NCBI GenBank assembly: GCA_964617065.1
Contig: CAZTVM010000070.1
Span: 1 to 10,546, forward strand
Reading direction: 5' to 3'
DNA length: 10,546 nt
Origin: JAVBNU01 sp964617065
GTDB taxonomy: Bacteria > Cyanobacteriota > Vampirovibrionia > Gastranaerophilales > Gastranaerophilaceae
The notes beneath the pieces were generated by a model. It was not told the origin of the DNA, did not search any database, and was given only the letters and a program-made list of their open reading frames with translations. The translations under genes were made by a program, and so were the position numbers. Below, piece after piece: positions 1 to 6,498 of this stretch. The first letter of the stretch is position 1. Each line of letters starts with the position of its first letter.

Positions 1-183
1 GCAAAAGAAAATCCTGATAACATTGATGCGATGTATCCACTTGTTCAACGAGAAGAAATGCTAAAAAAAATGTTTATAAAAGGTGGTTATACAGATAGAT
101 ACATCAGAAAAAACATAATAGCTAATCCTGCTTATTCAAATTTACAGTCACGTTCTCCCGGGTTTGAAGACAATAATTTATAA
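1..183 (+). CDS. C-terminal part of an unrecognised protein (cut by left edge)
   Basis: Frame 1 is open from the left edge to a TAA at 181-183 and gives 60 residues. The peptide reads like real coding sequence: mixed charged and aromatic residues, an EEMLKKMF helix around residues 18-25, a GGYTDRYIRKNI segment around 28-39, and a polar tail ending FEDNNL. I do not recognise a family, and the visible part has no signal peptide, membrane segment or metal-binding cysteines. The gene converges on the TPR gene and their ends overlap at 178-183. The start lies outside the window. Chance open frames of this length do occur in AT-rich DNA, but the amino-acid composition favours a true gene end. Confidence 0.6.
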   Translation, partial: AKENPDNIDAMYPLVQREEMLKKMFIKGGYTDRYIRKNIIANPAYSNLQSRSPGFEDNNL

Positions 184-2025
184 TTTAAGGAATTTAATCA
201 TGATTTTTTCAAATATTGAAGCTTTTTTCAAATAAATTAATTTTATTTCTTGATATTTTGATTTTAACAATTTGATATTGTTTTCATCGTCAATAGTAGA
301 AATGACATGCGACAAAAATTTGAGTGCATTTTTATATTTTTCATAAGTCAACAACAAATTAACATAATTCAAAATAATATTGATATCTGCAGGAGCGAGA
401 GCGTAAGCGCATAAGTAGTAATTTTTCGCTTCGTCGTAGTAATACAGTTGCTCAGCGCATTTAGCGACTTCAAGATATAAATTAGGATTGCCAGCCTCAA
501 TGTTTAAAATTTCCTTGTAGTATAAGTATGCATCTTTAGATTCGCCAAGTTCATTATAAAAAGAAGCGAGGGTTTTGTAATAATCAATTTCTTGAGGAGC
601 AAGTGTTATAGCTGTTTTCATAGTACGAATAGCTATTTTAGTTAAGCCGGTTTTTTGTAAAATAAGAGCTTTTAAGAAATAGGCTTTACTGTTACTGTTG
701 TCAAGAGTTATAGCTATTTCAATTATTTCTAAAGCTTTATCATAATTTAGAGTTTCCATCAAAATTTGAGTTTTTAGAATATAAGCATAAATATAATATT
801 TATTGAGTTCAATAATTTTGTCTAACAGCGCATATGCTTCATCAGAATTTTGGTTTAATAACAGGCATTCAGCCTGTTCACACATGTAATTAAGAGAATT
901 TTCTTTGATAGCAAGAGCCGCAGAAAATTGAGCAATAGCTTTATCGTATAGAGCTAAATATTTGTATGTTTTGCCCAATGAGAAATAAAGGAAATCTGAT
1001 TTTACACCTTTTGCCAGCAATTTTTCTAAAAGATTTTTAGCTTGCAAAAGTTCGTTTTCCTCTGTCATTATTAAAGCTTGTAATATTTTAGCATCGATAT
1101 AATTTTCATCGTGATTTAAGACGAATTCAATTTCAATTTTTGCTAAATTAAATTGTTTTGTTTCATAGTAAAAATAAGCCAAAGTATAATGATAATGCAA
1201 ATTATCAGGCGCAAGCGCCAAAGCATTTTTGTAAGAGATTTCAGCTTCTTCATTCCAACCGCTGAGTGAATAGGCAATAGCGAGATTGTACATATATTCA
1301 GGATTTTTTGTATCAATTTTTGTTGCTGCCAAGAAGAAATTTACAGCTTTGGTATTATTGTTCAAATTAAGTCTAATTAAACCTTTCAAGTTATACGCTT
1401 TAGCACTTTGGGAATTATCCAACATTTTAGTCAAAAAATTATCAGCATTAGCGTATTCTTTGTTGTTGAATAAAATTTTTGCTAAATAGTAACACGCTTC
1501 ATAATTGATTTGTTCACCTTCTATTGCATTTTTCAAGTAAATTTCAGCTGAGGCCAAGTCTTTAAGTTTGTAGTATGACAGTCCTACATAAAAATCCAAA
1601 TTAGGATTTCTTGTTTGCCTATATTCAGATACTTCGTAATATTTTAGTACAATTTCGTAATTTTCATTTAAACAAAGTAAATATAAATGTTGAACAAAAT
1701 TTTGCAAATTTGGTGAAATTTCAGAAATTTTATTAGAAATACAAAGAGCTTTTTTATAATCATTGCTAAATTGATAAATATTTAAAAGCCCTTCAAGAGC
1801 GACCGAATTTTTATGGTCAAATTGAAGGGCTTTTTCATAATACTGAATAGCAGTGTCCAAATCGTGACGAGCGTAGAACAAATAGGCTATCTGCACAAGT
1901 ACTTCAACATTATCAGGTTCAATAGCAAGAACTTTGTAAAATGTTGCAATAGCCTCTCTGTATTGACCACGTTTTTGAAGTTCAAATGCCAATTTAATAT
2001 TTTCAATTAATTCATTATCTGACAT
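178..2025 (-). CDS. Tetratricopeptide-repeat (TPR) protein, about 17 repeats
   Basis: The 615-residue product is almost entirely TPR units of about 34 residues; I can lay out roughly 17, from residue 6 to about 585. They show the typical small and large residue spacing (A at position 20, aromatic near 24, 'AL..P.N' at unit ends), for example the units ending AIEPDN (about 39) and ALAPDN (about 275). The tail is lysine-rich and helical. There is no signal peptide or membrane segment, so a cytoplasmic protein-protein scaffold is expected; the partner cannot be read from sequence. The ATG at 2025 is supported by GAGG at 2031-2034 with a 5-base spacer. It follows the ycf23-like gene by 17 bases, so the two are probably cotranscribed. 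No catalytic domain (glycosyltransferase, sulfotransferase or kinase) is fused to the repeats. Confidence 0.9.
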   Translation of the reverse strand: MSDNELIENIKLAFELQKRGQYREAIATFYKVLAIEPDNVEVLVQIAYLFYARHDLDTAIQYYEKALQFDHKNSVALEGLLNIYQFSNDYKKALCISNKISEISPNLQNFVQHLYLLCLNENYEIVLKYYEVSEYRQTRNPNLDFYVGLSYYKLKDLASAEIYLKNAIEGEQINYEACYYLAKILFNNKEYANADNFLTKMLDNSQSAKAYNLKGLIRLNLNNNTKAVNFFLAATKIDTKNPEYMYNLAIAYSLSGWNEEAEISYKNALALAPDNLHYHYTLAYFYYETKQFNLAKIEIEFVLNHDENYIDAKILQALIMTEENELLQAKNLLEKLLAKGVKSDFLYFSLGKTYKYLALYDKAIAQFSAALAIKENSLNYMCEQAECLLLNQNSDEAYALLDKIIELNKYYIYAYILKTQILMETLNYDKALEIIEIAITLDNSNSKAYFLKALILQKTGLTKIAIRTMKTAITLAPQEIDYYKTLASFYNELGESKDAYLYYKEILNIEAGNPNLYLEVAKCAEQLYYYDEAKNYYLCAYALAPADINIILNYVNLLLTYEKYKNALKFLSHVISTIDDENNIKLLKSKYQEIKLIYLKKASIFEKIMIKFLKL

Positions 2026-2030
2026 TGAAA

Positions 2031-2034
2031 CCTC
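2031..2034 (-). promoter_or_regulatory. Ribosome binding site of the TPR gene
   Basis: GAGG on the minus strand lies 5 bases before the ATG at 2025, inside the 17-base gap after the ycf23-like stop. It fixes the start of the TPR protein. Confidence 0.7.
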
Positions 2035-2042
2035 AAAATACC

Positions 2043-2795
2043 TTAAACTAATTCTTCAACTCTAGAGCGAACAGTAGTGTTAATCAAACTTTTAATAACC
2101 GCAATCATTTCAATTGTAGAGCCAAGTTTGTTAATACATGAGCCAACGCCGATAGCACTGGCACCAGCTGCGAAAGCCAAAGCAGAAGTAGTTGGCGTAA
2201 TGCCACTCGCAGTCATAATTGGAATTTCAACATTTCTAGCTAAATCAATTGTATTCGCAATAGAGACTTGAGCTGTTTGTAAAAGTCCTCTAGCGCCGTT
2301 ACTATTTACGTCCGCAATCATAGAACCTTCTGTTTGAATTAAATCAATGTTCAAGTCTTCCAATTTTTTAGCGAGATTAATTTGTTCAGCGATTTCTATA
2401 TGTCCTGGGACAGTAACACACATAAACACATCTTCTTTGTTTATTAAACTTAGCGTATTTTCCACAATTTCAAAAATTTCATCAGCAGACATTCTCAAAC
2501 CTTTTTTGTACAAAGCATCAAAATTGCCGATTTCAATAGCATCAGCACCTGCAGCTACAGCACTCGCCAAGTCTTCAGGTGATATTGACGATACGAAAAC
2601 AGGTAAATCAGTTATTTCTCTAGCCATTTTTATAAGTGTAACGTCTGCGGCAATGTCTATTGCACTAGCACCTGCGCTATCCGCAGCCGTAACAACTTTT
2701 TTCACGTTTTCAACGTCAAAATTATCAATACCTGCAATTACTTTTATAGCATTTTTTGCTGCTAATGCACGTTTAAAAGTATCTATTCTTCTCAT
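2043..2795 (-). CDS. ycf23: Ycf23/DUF561 family TIM-barrel protein
   Basis: The 250-residue protein carries the signature segments of the Ycf23 (DUF561) family: KVIAGIDNFD at 18-27, AGADAIEIGNFDALY at 82-96, VTVPGHI at 127-133, DLIQTEG at 151-157, and a glycine/alanine-rich phosphate-site-like block (TASGIT at 195-200, AAGASAIGVGSCI at 209-221). This is a beta/alpha barrel resembling ribulose-phosphate-binding or thiamine-phosphate-synthase barrels. The family is known mainly from cyanobacteria and red-algal plastids, and its biochemical role is not established. An upstream in-frame ATG at 2807 would add four residues. The ATG at 2795 is preferred because GAGGA at 2801-2805 sits 5 bases before it, while the 2807 ATG has no properly spaced site. 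First gene of a probable two-gene operon with the TPR gene. Confidence 0.88.
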   Translation of the reverse strand: MRRIDTFKRALAAKNAIKVIAGIDNFDVENVKKVVTAADSAGASAIDIAADVTLIKMAREITDLPVFVSSISPEDLASAVAAGADAIEIGNFDALYKKGLRMSADEIFEIVENTLSLINKEDVFMCVTVPGHIEIAEQINLAKKLEDLNIDLIQTEGSMIADVNSNGARGLLQTAQVSIANTIDLARNVEIPIMTASGITPTTSALAFAAGASAIGVGSCINKLGSTIEMIAVIKSLINTTVRSRVEELV

Positions 2796-2800
2796 AATGT

Positions 2801-2805
2801 TCCTC
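2801..2805 (-). promoter_or_regulatory. Ribosome binding site deciding the ycf23 start
   Basis: GAGGA on the minus strand with a 5-base spacer to the ATG at 2795. It overlaps the alternative ATG at 2807, which argues against that start. Confidence 0.7.
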
Positions 2806-2834
2806 ATCTCTTTTACTAAAAAACTACAAACTTT

Positions 2835-2843
2835 ATTATAGCA
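2835..2843 (-). promoter_or_regulatory. Extended -10 promoter of the ycf23-TPR operon
   Basis: On the minus strand the sequence reads TGCTATAAT: a consensus TATAAT (2835-2840) with the TGn extension. No good -35 is visible at 16-18 bases upstream, as expected for an extended -10 promoter. It lies about 40 bases before the 2795 start codon, giving a short leader. Confidence 0.6.
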
Positions 2844-2880
2844 TAATTTTTTGATTTCGCACTATTGAGTTTAAAAATTA

Positions 2881-3261
2881 TTAATATTGAAAAAATCTAT
2901 CAAAATCTACATCATCAAAACTGCAAAGTAATCGAAAAACCTCGTCATCTTCATCCATTCTTTGAAAATTATATTCATCAAATTTCCACAATTTGGGATT
3001 GATTCCTTTTACTCTGATAATATTTTTTTCAAAGAGGATTTTCAACTTCTTTTTGACTATTTCGACTGACAAACCAAGCAGTTTCGCAAGTTCAACAGCA
3101 GTTATACCATCAGAGTAAGCACACTTCTCTGGAGTTAGAAACATTAATTCTAACCCGACCTTTTTAAGTTCTTTGTCTTCTGTTGCTATATCAAAATCAT
3201 CATGCATATATACATAATATACCCTTAACCATAAAAAATTCAATACTTTAGGTAGTTCCAT
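2881..3261 (-). CDS. Small winged-helix/HTH-like protein, function unknown
   Basis: A 126-residue acidic protein. Residues 52-80 look like a helix-turn-helix (GITAVELAKLLGLSVEIVKKK, then a helix ending LFEKNII), followed by a short wing-like segment RVKGINPKLWKF at 83-94. This resembles the DNA-binding half of winged-helix regulators. The C-terminus is rich in Asp/Glu/Phe and ends FDRFFQY. No ligand domain is recognised. The start is uncertain: the ATG at 3261 lies 9 bases after the preceding stop but has no clear Shine-Dalgarno site, and the next ATG (3207) would remove an aromatic N-terminus with AAGGG about 14 bases upstream. Last gene of the membrane/zinc-ribbon/HTH operon. It could be a regulator or a non-DNA-binding winged-helix adaptor. 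Confidence 0.65.
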   Translation of the reverse strand: MELPKVLNFLWLRVYYVYMHDDFDIATEDKELKKVGLELMFLTPEKCAYSDGITAVELAKLLGLSVEIVKKKLKILFEKNIIRVKGINPKLWKFDEYNFQRMDEDDEVFRLLCSFDDVDFDRFFQY

Positions 3262-3270
3262 TAAGAAAAG

Positions 3271-3486
3271 TTAATCATAATCCCAAGTATAAATTTGTCC
3301 ACAGTACCTGCAGACTGCGTGTGCGTTCATAAATTGCAAATCAGGCACAAAGGTGTAGCTATCAACTGTTATTAGGATTACGCCATCCTCATTAAGTTTA
3401 AGTGTGAATTTTTTTTCGCCGACGTAATTTGGATCGAACATCAATTCGAATTTATCAACTGAATTACATTTTTTACACTTAAACAT
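3271..3486 (-). CDS. Small zinc-ribbon protein
   Basis: The 71-residue product has two CxxC knuckles, C4-C7 (CKKC) near the N-terminus and C59-C62 (CRYC) near the C-terminus, separated by a segment predicted to be beta-rich (FTLKLNEDGVILITVDSYTFV). This spacing fits a zinc ribbon holding one structural zinc ion. The function is not recognised; similar small ribbons bind nucleic acid or serve as adaptors. A purine-rich AAAGAG lies about 8 bases before the ATG. It starts 5 bases after the stop of the upstream membrane gene and ends 9 bases before the HTH gene, so the three are almost certainly one transcript. Confidence 0.75.
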   Translation of the reverse strand: MFKCKKCNSVDKFELMFDPNYVGEKKFTLKLNEDGVILITVDSYTFVPDLQFMNAHAVCRYCGQIYTWDYD

Positions 3487-3491
3487 TATTT

Positions 3492-4445
3492 TTACTCTTT
3501 TTCTTGAGCGATTTTAGCCATTTTCTTTGCAGTAGAAGTTCCTGCAGAATTTCTTTCGTCGAGCTCTTTGTACCAAAGCGTGCAAGCTATTGCTCTAAGC
3601 GGCAACGTAAAGCCTATAATTACGCTTGCAAAAATCATTTTTGTTATATTCATTGCCAAAATATTTGTAGTTACTTCAAAATCAATATTCATAGCAGCAA
3701 GTGCATTATTCATCGGTAAAATAAATATTTCACTGAGCGTCGTGTTTTTTAACAAAAAGTCAACAGGCATTGCCAAATACGCAGCGCCTCCTGCGACATC
3801 AGTTATCCAAAATAAAACTTCAGGCAAAAATATATAGGTAAAAATCCCAATTAACGCTAGCAAAACGATTGTTCTCACGACGTTTCCGGGTACAAGACGG
3901 AAGCTTCTTTGTATAGCTTCAAGTGCGGTAAATCTATCATCAGCAGCAAATGCTTGAAAACTCAAACAGGCATATATTGCAAATATAACAAGGAAAACGA
4001 GCAAAAACGGAAAACTCAAAATAGAATATACGACACTTAGCATAATAAGTAAAAGCAAAAATTGTTTTTCACGATACATGACAATAGAATTGTATGATTG
4101 GACCTCGTTTACAAGTGTATCAGTAGCGACTAAATCCAAAGCTGCTGAGTTCAATGCAACTAACGCTACTAAGTAATCAAAAAATGCTTTAAAAAATGTC
4201 AAAAACCCGGGGATAAGTATAAAAATAAAAAACAACAATGTTAAAAACAGGTTGTTTACACCATTTTCTAGCTCATGAACCGAAAACAAATAAGTCGCAG
4301 CGAATACATAAATTAAGCCAATCAATGCGCCAAGAACAGGAAATGCCATATATCCACAAAATTTCGTCAAATTCATGAAATATAATTTAATCGAACGAAA
4401 AAATATTTTTATCATTTTTACGTTTATACTTTCTTTTTTAGCCAT
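3492..4445 (-). CDS. Polytopic inner-membrane protein, DUF975/GPDPase-membrane-domain-like
   Basis: The 317-residue protein has about six hydrophobic spans, roughly at 31-54, 65-88, 128-165 (one long or two short), 189-208 and 268-290, with a basic N-terminus and a polar Lys-rich tail. The segment FTALEAIQRSFRLVPGNVVR at 172-191 and the end of the last span (LPLRAIACTLWYKELDER, 281-298) follow the pattern of DUF975/YciC-like and glycerophosphodiester-phosphodiesterase membrane-domain proteins ('AL..S..L..GN', 'P..A...T..Y.DLR'). The molecular role of those domains is unknown. GAGGTG at 4450-4455 supports the ATG at 4445. It is the first gene of a three-gene operon and diverges from the PHP gene. 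The family call rests on pattern memory only. Confidence 0.7.
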   Translation of the reverse strand: MAKKESINVKMIKIFFRSIKLYFMNLTKFCGYMAFPVLGALIGLIYVFAATYLFSVHELENGVNNLFLTLLFFIFILIPGFLTFFKAFFDYLVALVALNSAALDLVATDTLVNEVQSYNSIVMYREKQFLLLLIMLSVVYSILSFPFLLVFLVIFAIYACLSFQAFAADDRFTALEAIQRSFRLVPGNVVRTIVLLALIGIFTYIFLPEVLFWITDVAGGAAYLAMPVDFLLKNTTLSEIFILPMNNALAAMNIDFEVTTNILAMNITKMIFASVIIGFTLPLRAIACTLWYKELDERNSAGTSTAKKMAKIAQEKE

Positions 4446-4511
4446 TTTACACCTCGGAAAAAATATTTGTATTAATATAATAGTATAAATTTGTATAAAA
4501 AGTTAAAAAAC
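4446..4511. promoter_or_regulatory. Divergent promoter region between the membrane-protein operon and the PHP gene
   Basis: This 66-base, very AT-rich gap must drive both directions. On the plus strand TATAAT lies at 4476-4481, about 30 bases before the PHP ATG. On the minus strand TATACT lies at 4482-4487, about 37 bases before the membrane-protein ATG. Neither has a convincing -35 hexamer. The two -10 boxes are adjacent, so the two polymerases would compete for the site. GAGGTG (4450-4455) is the ribosome site of the minus-strand gene. Confidence 0.4.
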
Positions 4512-5147
4512 ATGAAAAAAGATATATTAGAATTATTAAATTCATTTAAGCCAGAGGATTTTAGCGAGCGAGTAAATTTGCATATTCACTCAAACTATTC
4601 AGACGGAGAACAAAGTCCTGAAAATCTAGTTAAACAAGCAAAAGCTAAAGGTCTTAGATATATTTCAATTTGTGACCACAACACATTGAAAGCTTACCAA
4701 GAAACAAATATTTTAAAAGAAGACATTATCATTCCAGCGATAGAGTTTGATTGTTGGCACAAAGGTGTATTTTTACATTTACTGGGGTATGGTGTCGATG
4801 TAAATAATACTGAATTGAATAGTTTTTGCGCAAAGTCGAAAAAAGAAACAGAAGCTGATATAGTAAGGATTTTTTCAACCAGAGATTTAGGAAAGTTAAT
4901 TCAAGCAATACATAATGCCGGAGGGATAGCCTCTTGGGCGCATCCTGCTTGCTGTTGGTGCATCGATATAGAACATTATTTAAAATTATTACTAAATTTA
5001 GGGTTGGACGCAATTGAGGCACATTATCATTATGCTCGCCACAGGAGCATAATAAAATTTCACAAAACATCTACTATTTACGAACTTGCTAAAAAATACA
5101 AATTACCTGTAACCGGCGGAACTGATGAGCACTGTAGTCTGTTATAG
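4512..5147 (+). CDS. PHP-domain metal-dependent phosphoesterase (YciV/TrpH-like), short form
   Basis: The 211-residue protein holds the metal-binding set of PHP phosphoesterases: LHIHSNYSDGE with H24, H26 and D31; ICDHNT with D55 and H56; E78 in PAIEFD; H89 in LHLLGYG; H144 in WAHP; and D205/H207 in TGGTDEH. These should bind a cluster of two or three metal ions that hydrolyses phosphoesters; E. coli YciV (RNase AM) is the best-studied relative and acts on RNA 5' ends and nucleotides. Family members are usually about 280 residues; this one lacks much of the helical insert between LLGYG and WAHP and stops four residues after the DxH motif. I use the ATG at 4512: an in-frame TTG at 4491 would sit within about ten bases of the likely -10 box. 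No strong Shine-Dalgarno site is seen. Monocistronic, with 160 bases to surE. Confidence 0.82.
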   Translation: MKKDILELLNSFKPEDFSERVNLHIHSNYSDGEQSPENLVKQAKAKGLRYISICDHNTLKAYQETNILKEDIIIPAIEFDCWHKGVFLHLLGYGVDVNNTELNSFCAKSKKETEADIVRIFSTRDLGKLIQAIHNAGGIASWAHPACCWCIDIEHYLKLLLNLGLDAIEAHYHYARHRSIIKFHKTSTIYELAKKYKLPVTGGTDEHCSLL

Positions 5148-5159
5148 AGAAATAAAATC

Positions 5160-5196
5160 ACTGAATTTTGCTGAAAGCGACATTATGTTATTCAGT
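5160..5196 (+). repeat. Inverted repeat after the PHP gene, possible weak terminator
   Basis: ACTGAAT (5160-5166) and ATTCAGT (5190-5196) are perfect 7-base inverted arms with a 23-base loop, followed by TTATC rather than a real T-run. It sits 13 bases after the PHP stop, the right place for a transcript end, but the long loop and poor T tract make it weak. Confidence 0.3.
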
Positions 5197-5240
5197 TTAT
5201 CATTGAGAAAGAGAACATACTAGCAAAGTGATAGTAAAAA

Positions 5241-5249
5241 TGATATAAT
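5241..5249 (+). promoter_or_regulatory. Extended -10 promoter for surE-thiS
   Basis: TGATATAAT is a consensus -10 (5244-5249) with the TGn extension. The -35 region (TAGCAA at 5221-5226, 17-base spacer) matches TTGACA at only three positions. Transcription would start near 5256, leaving a leader of about 50 bases before the surE ATG. Confidence 0.55.
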
Positions 5250-5298
5250 AGTTATAGCAAATTGCTTCAAAGCAAATGAACAAGTATATTGTGAAAGT

Positions 5299-5302
5299 GG
5301 AG
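5299..5302 (+). promoter_or_regulatory. Ribosome binding site deciding the surE start
   Basis: GGAG lies 5 bases before the ATG at 5308 and overlaps an in-frame GTG at 5302. The GTG therefore belongs to the ribosome site, and the protein starts MKILVSNDDG as in the family. Confidence 0.75.
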
Positions 5303-5307
5303 TGACA

Positions 5308-6099
5308 ATGAAAATTTTAGTATCAAATGATGATGGAATAGTTGCAAGCGGTATAAGAGCGCTAATAGAAGCGCTTAGCGTCGAGAACGAAGTATATGTA
5401 ATAGCCCCTGACAGAGAGCGAAGCGCTGCAGGACATTCTCTGACACTACATTCGCCGTTGAGAGTTGAAGAATTAGAGCCTAAACTTGGTGCTAAAAGAA
5501 ATTGGGTTACAACAGGAACGCCCGGTGATTGTGTCAAAATTGGTTTAAATGGTATTTTAGCTGAACATGAAAAGCCAGACGTTATCATCACAGGTATAAA
5601 CCACGGACCAAATTTAGGGTCTGATATTTTGTATTCAGGAACAGTCAGCTGCGCAATGGAAGGTGCTATGCTCGGTTACCCCAGTATCGCAATGTCTTTA
5701 GCCAGTTTAAATTACGAACCTGAAAATTTTGTTTTCGCAGCTAATTTTATCGCTAAATTTTTACCTAAAATTATGAAAGTAAAAATTCCCCACAAAACTG
5801 TTTTGAACATAAATGTGCCGGCTCTCGATCCAGAAGACATTAGTGGCATAGCTATTACTATGTTAGGCACTAAAATGTTCACAGACGATTACGAAAAGAG
5901 AGTAGACCCCAGAGGAAAAGTCTACTACTGGATGGCCGGTGAATTAATTAAACATGATGTGTTGGACGGCACAGACATAAACGCAATTCGCTCAAACAAA
6001 ATATCAATTACTCCCGTAACTTTTGATATTACACATCGTGAATTGATGCCCCAATTGGCAAAAGCTTTGTGCTGTGAAGACATTTGCGAGTGGACTTAA
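5308..6099 (+). CDS. surE: 5'/3'-nucleotidase SurE
   Basis: The 263-residue protein is a full-length SurE. It shows the N-terminal KILVSNDDG with the metal-binding pair D8-D9, S39 in RERSAAGHS, N98 in TGINHGPNLGSD, and the conserved YSGTVSCAMEG block at 109-119. SurE is a cytoplasmic, divalent-metal-dependent phosphatase that removes phosphate from nucleoside 5'- and 3'-monophosphates, and some members also cut short polyphosphate. It is linked to stationary-phase survival in E. coli, where it neighbours pcm; pcm is not present here. The C-terminal part includes the domain-swap region expected of the dimer. An extended -10 promoter lies upstream, and thiS follows after 3 bases, so translation of the two is probably coupled. 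Confidence 0.96.
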   Translation: MKILVSNDDGIVASGIRALIEALSVENEVYVIAPDRERSAAGHSLTLHSPLRVEELEPKLGAKRNWVTTGTPGDCVKIGLNGILAEHEKPDVIITGINHGPNLGSDILYSGTVSCAMEGAMLGYPSIAMSLASLNYEPENFVFAANFIAKFLPKIMKVKIPHKTVLNINVPALDPEDISGIAITMLGTKMFTDDYEKRVDPRGKVYYWMAGELIKHDVLDGTDINAIRSNKISITPVTFDITHRELMPQLAKALCCEDICEWT

Positions 6100-6102
6100 T
6101 CT

Positions 6103-6306
6103 ATGAATATATCAATCAACGGCAAATCCGAAACTATCGAAAATATTGCAACTGTCAGTGATTTAGTAGAAAAATTATCTGAAACGTTGCCTAAATTTTT
6201 TGTAATAGAAAAAAACGGAAATATTATTTACAAAGAAAATTATAAAACAGAACAATTAACCGAAAACGACGAAATAGAAGTTGTTGTCTTCGCTGGTGGT
6301 GGCTAA
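6103..6306 (+). CDS. thiS: Sulfur-carrier protein ThiS (ubiquitin-like)
   Basis: The 67-residue protein starts MNISINGK and ends VVVFAGGG. This is the beta-grasp ThiS/MoaD pattern, in which the terminal Gly-Gly is adenylated and converted to a thiocarboxylate that gives sulfur for the thiazole ring of thiamine. The three-glycine end and the N-terminal 'I.INGK' with a following 'VSDLVEKL' helix favour ThiS over MoaD. Its activating enzyme (ThiF/MoeB), thiazole synthase (ThiG) and ThiH/ThiO are not in the window, so the pathway assignment is inferred. The ATG lies 3 bases after the surE stop. No TPP-riboswitch-like sequence precedes it. A role in another sulfur-transfer pathway remains possible. 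Confidence 0.8.
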   Translation: MNISINGKSETIENIATVSDLVEKLSETLPKFFVIEKNGNIIYKENYKTEQLTENDEIEVVVFAGGG

Positions 6307-6323
6307 GTACTGTAGATATTGAC

Positions 6324-6382
6324 TTGCATTTATTTGTAACAATAACTATACAAATATGTGCAATTTACGAAATTTTTGCACA
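6324..6382. repeat. Three related inverted arms (TTGCA / TGCAA / TTGCA) in the thiS-decarboxylase gap
   Basis: Arm 1 (6324-6338) pairs with arm 2 (6349-6363) over 15 positions: 13 Watson-Crick pairs, one G-T wobble, one mismatch, 10-base loop. The end of arm 2, TGTGCAA (6357-6363), also pairs perfectly with TTGCACA (6376-6382) over a 12-base loop. Arm 2 can thus pair with either side but not both. The repeats lie 17 bases after the thiS stop and upstream of the likely decarboxylase promoter, so they may end or stabilise the surE-thiS transcript or act as an operator. There is no strong T-run after either stem. Confidence 0.5.
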
Positions 6383-6426
6383 GAATTATATTTTAATAAT
6401 ATACTAAAAGAATGGTAGAATATTTT

Positions 6427-6454
6427 TTGAACTAATGTTATCCTAAAATATATT
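6427..6454 (+). promoter_or_regulatory. Candidate promoter of the decarboxylase gene
   Basis: TTGAAC (6427-6432, four of six to TTGACA) and TATATT (6449-6454, five of six to TATAAT) are 16 bases apart and would start transcription near 6461, about 38 bases before the ATG. A second candidate -10, TATACT at 6400-6405, has only a poor -35 that would overlap the TTGCACA arm. Both calls are tentative. Confidence 0.4.
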
Positions 6455-6498
6455 ACAAAGCGTGTTATTACTAAAATTACAAGTAGGTTTTATGATAA

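Noticed and set aside
2347..2841. Plus-strand open frame of 164 residues opposite the ycf23 gene
   Set aside because: It is an antisense shadow, low-complexity Ser/Ala/Ile-rich, and crosses the ycf23 promoter; the minus-strand frame has clear family motifs.
4729..5070. Minus-strand open frame of 113 residues within the PHP gene
   Set aside because: Antisense shadow of the PHP metal-binding region, with no recognisable features of its own.
5302..5307. GTG start that would add two residues to SurE
   Set aside because: The GTG overlaps the GGAG ribosome site; the ATG at 5308 gives the standard family N-terminus.
6307..6498. TPP riboswitch or other known riboswitch near thiS
   Set aside because: No thi-box-like conserved segments are visible, and the gap lies downstream of thiS rather than upstream.
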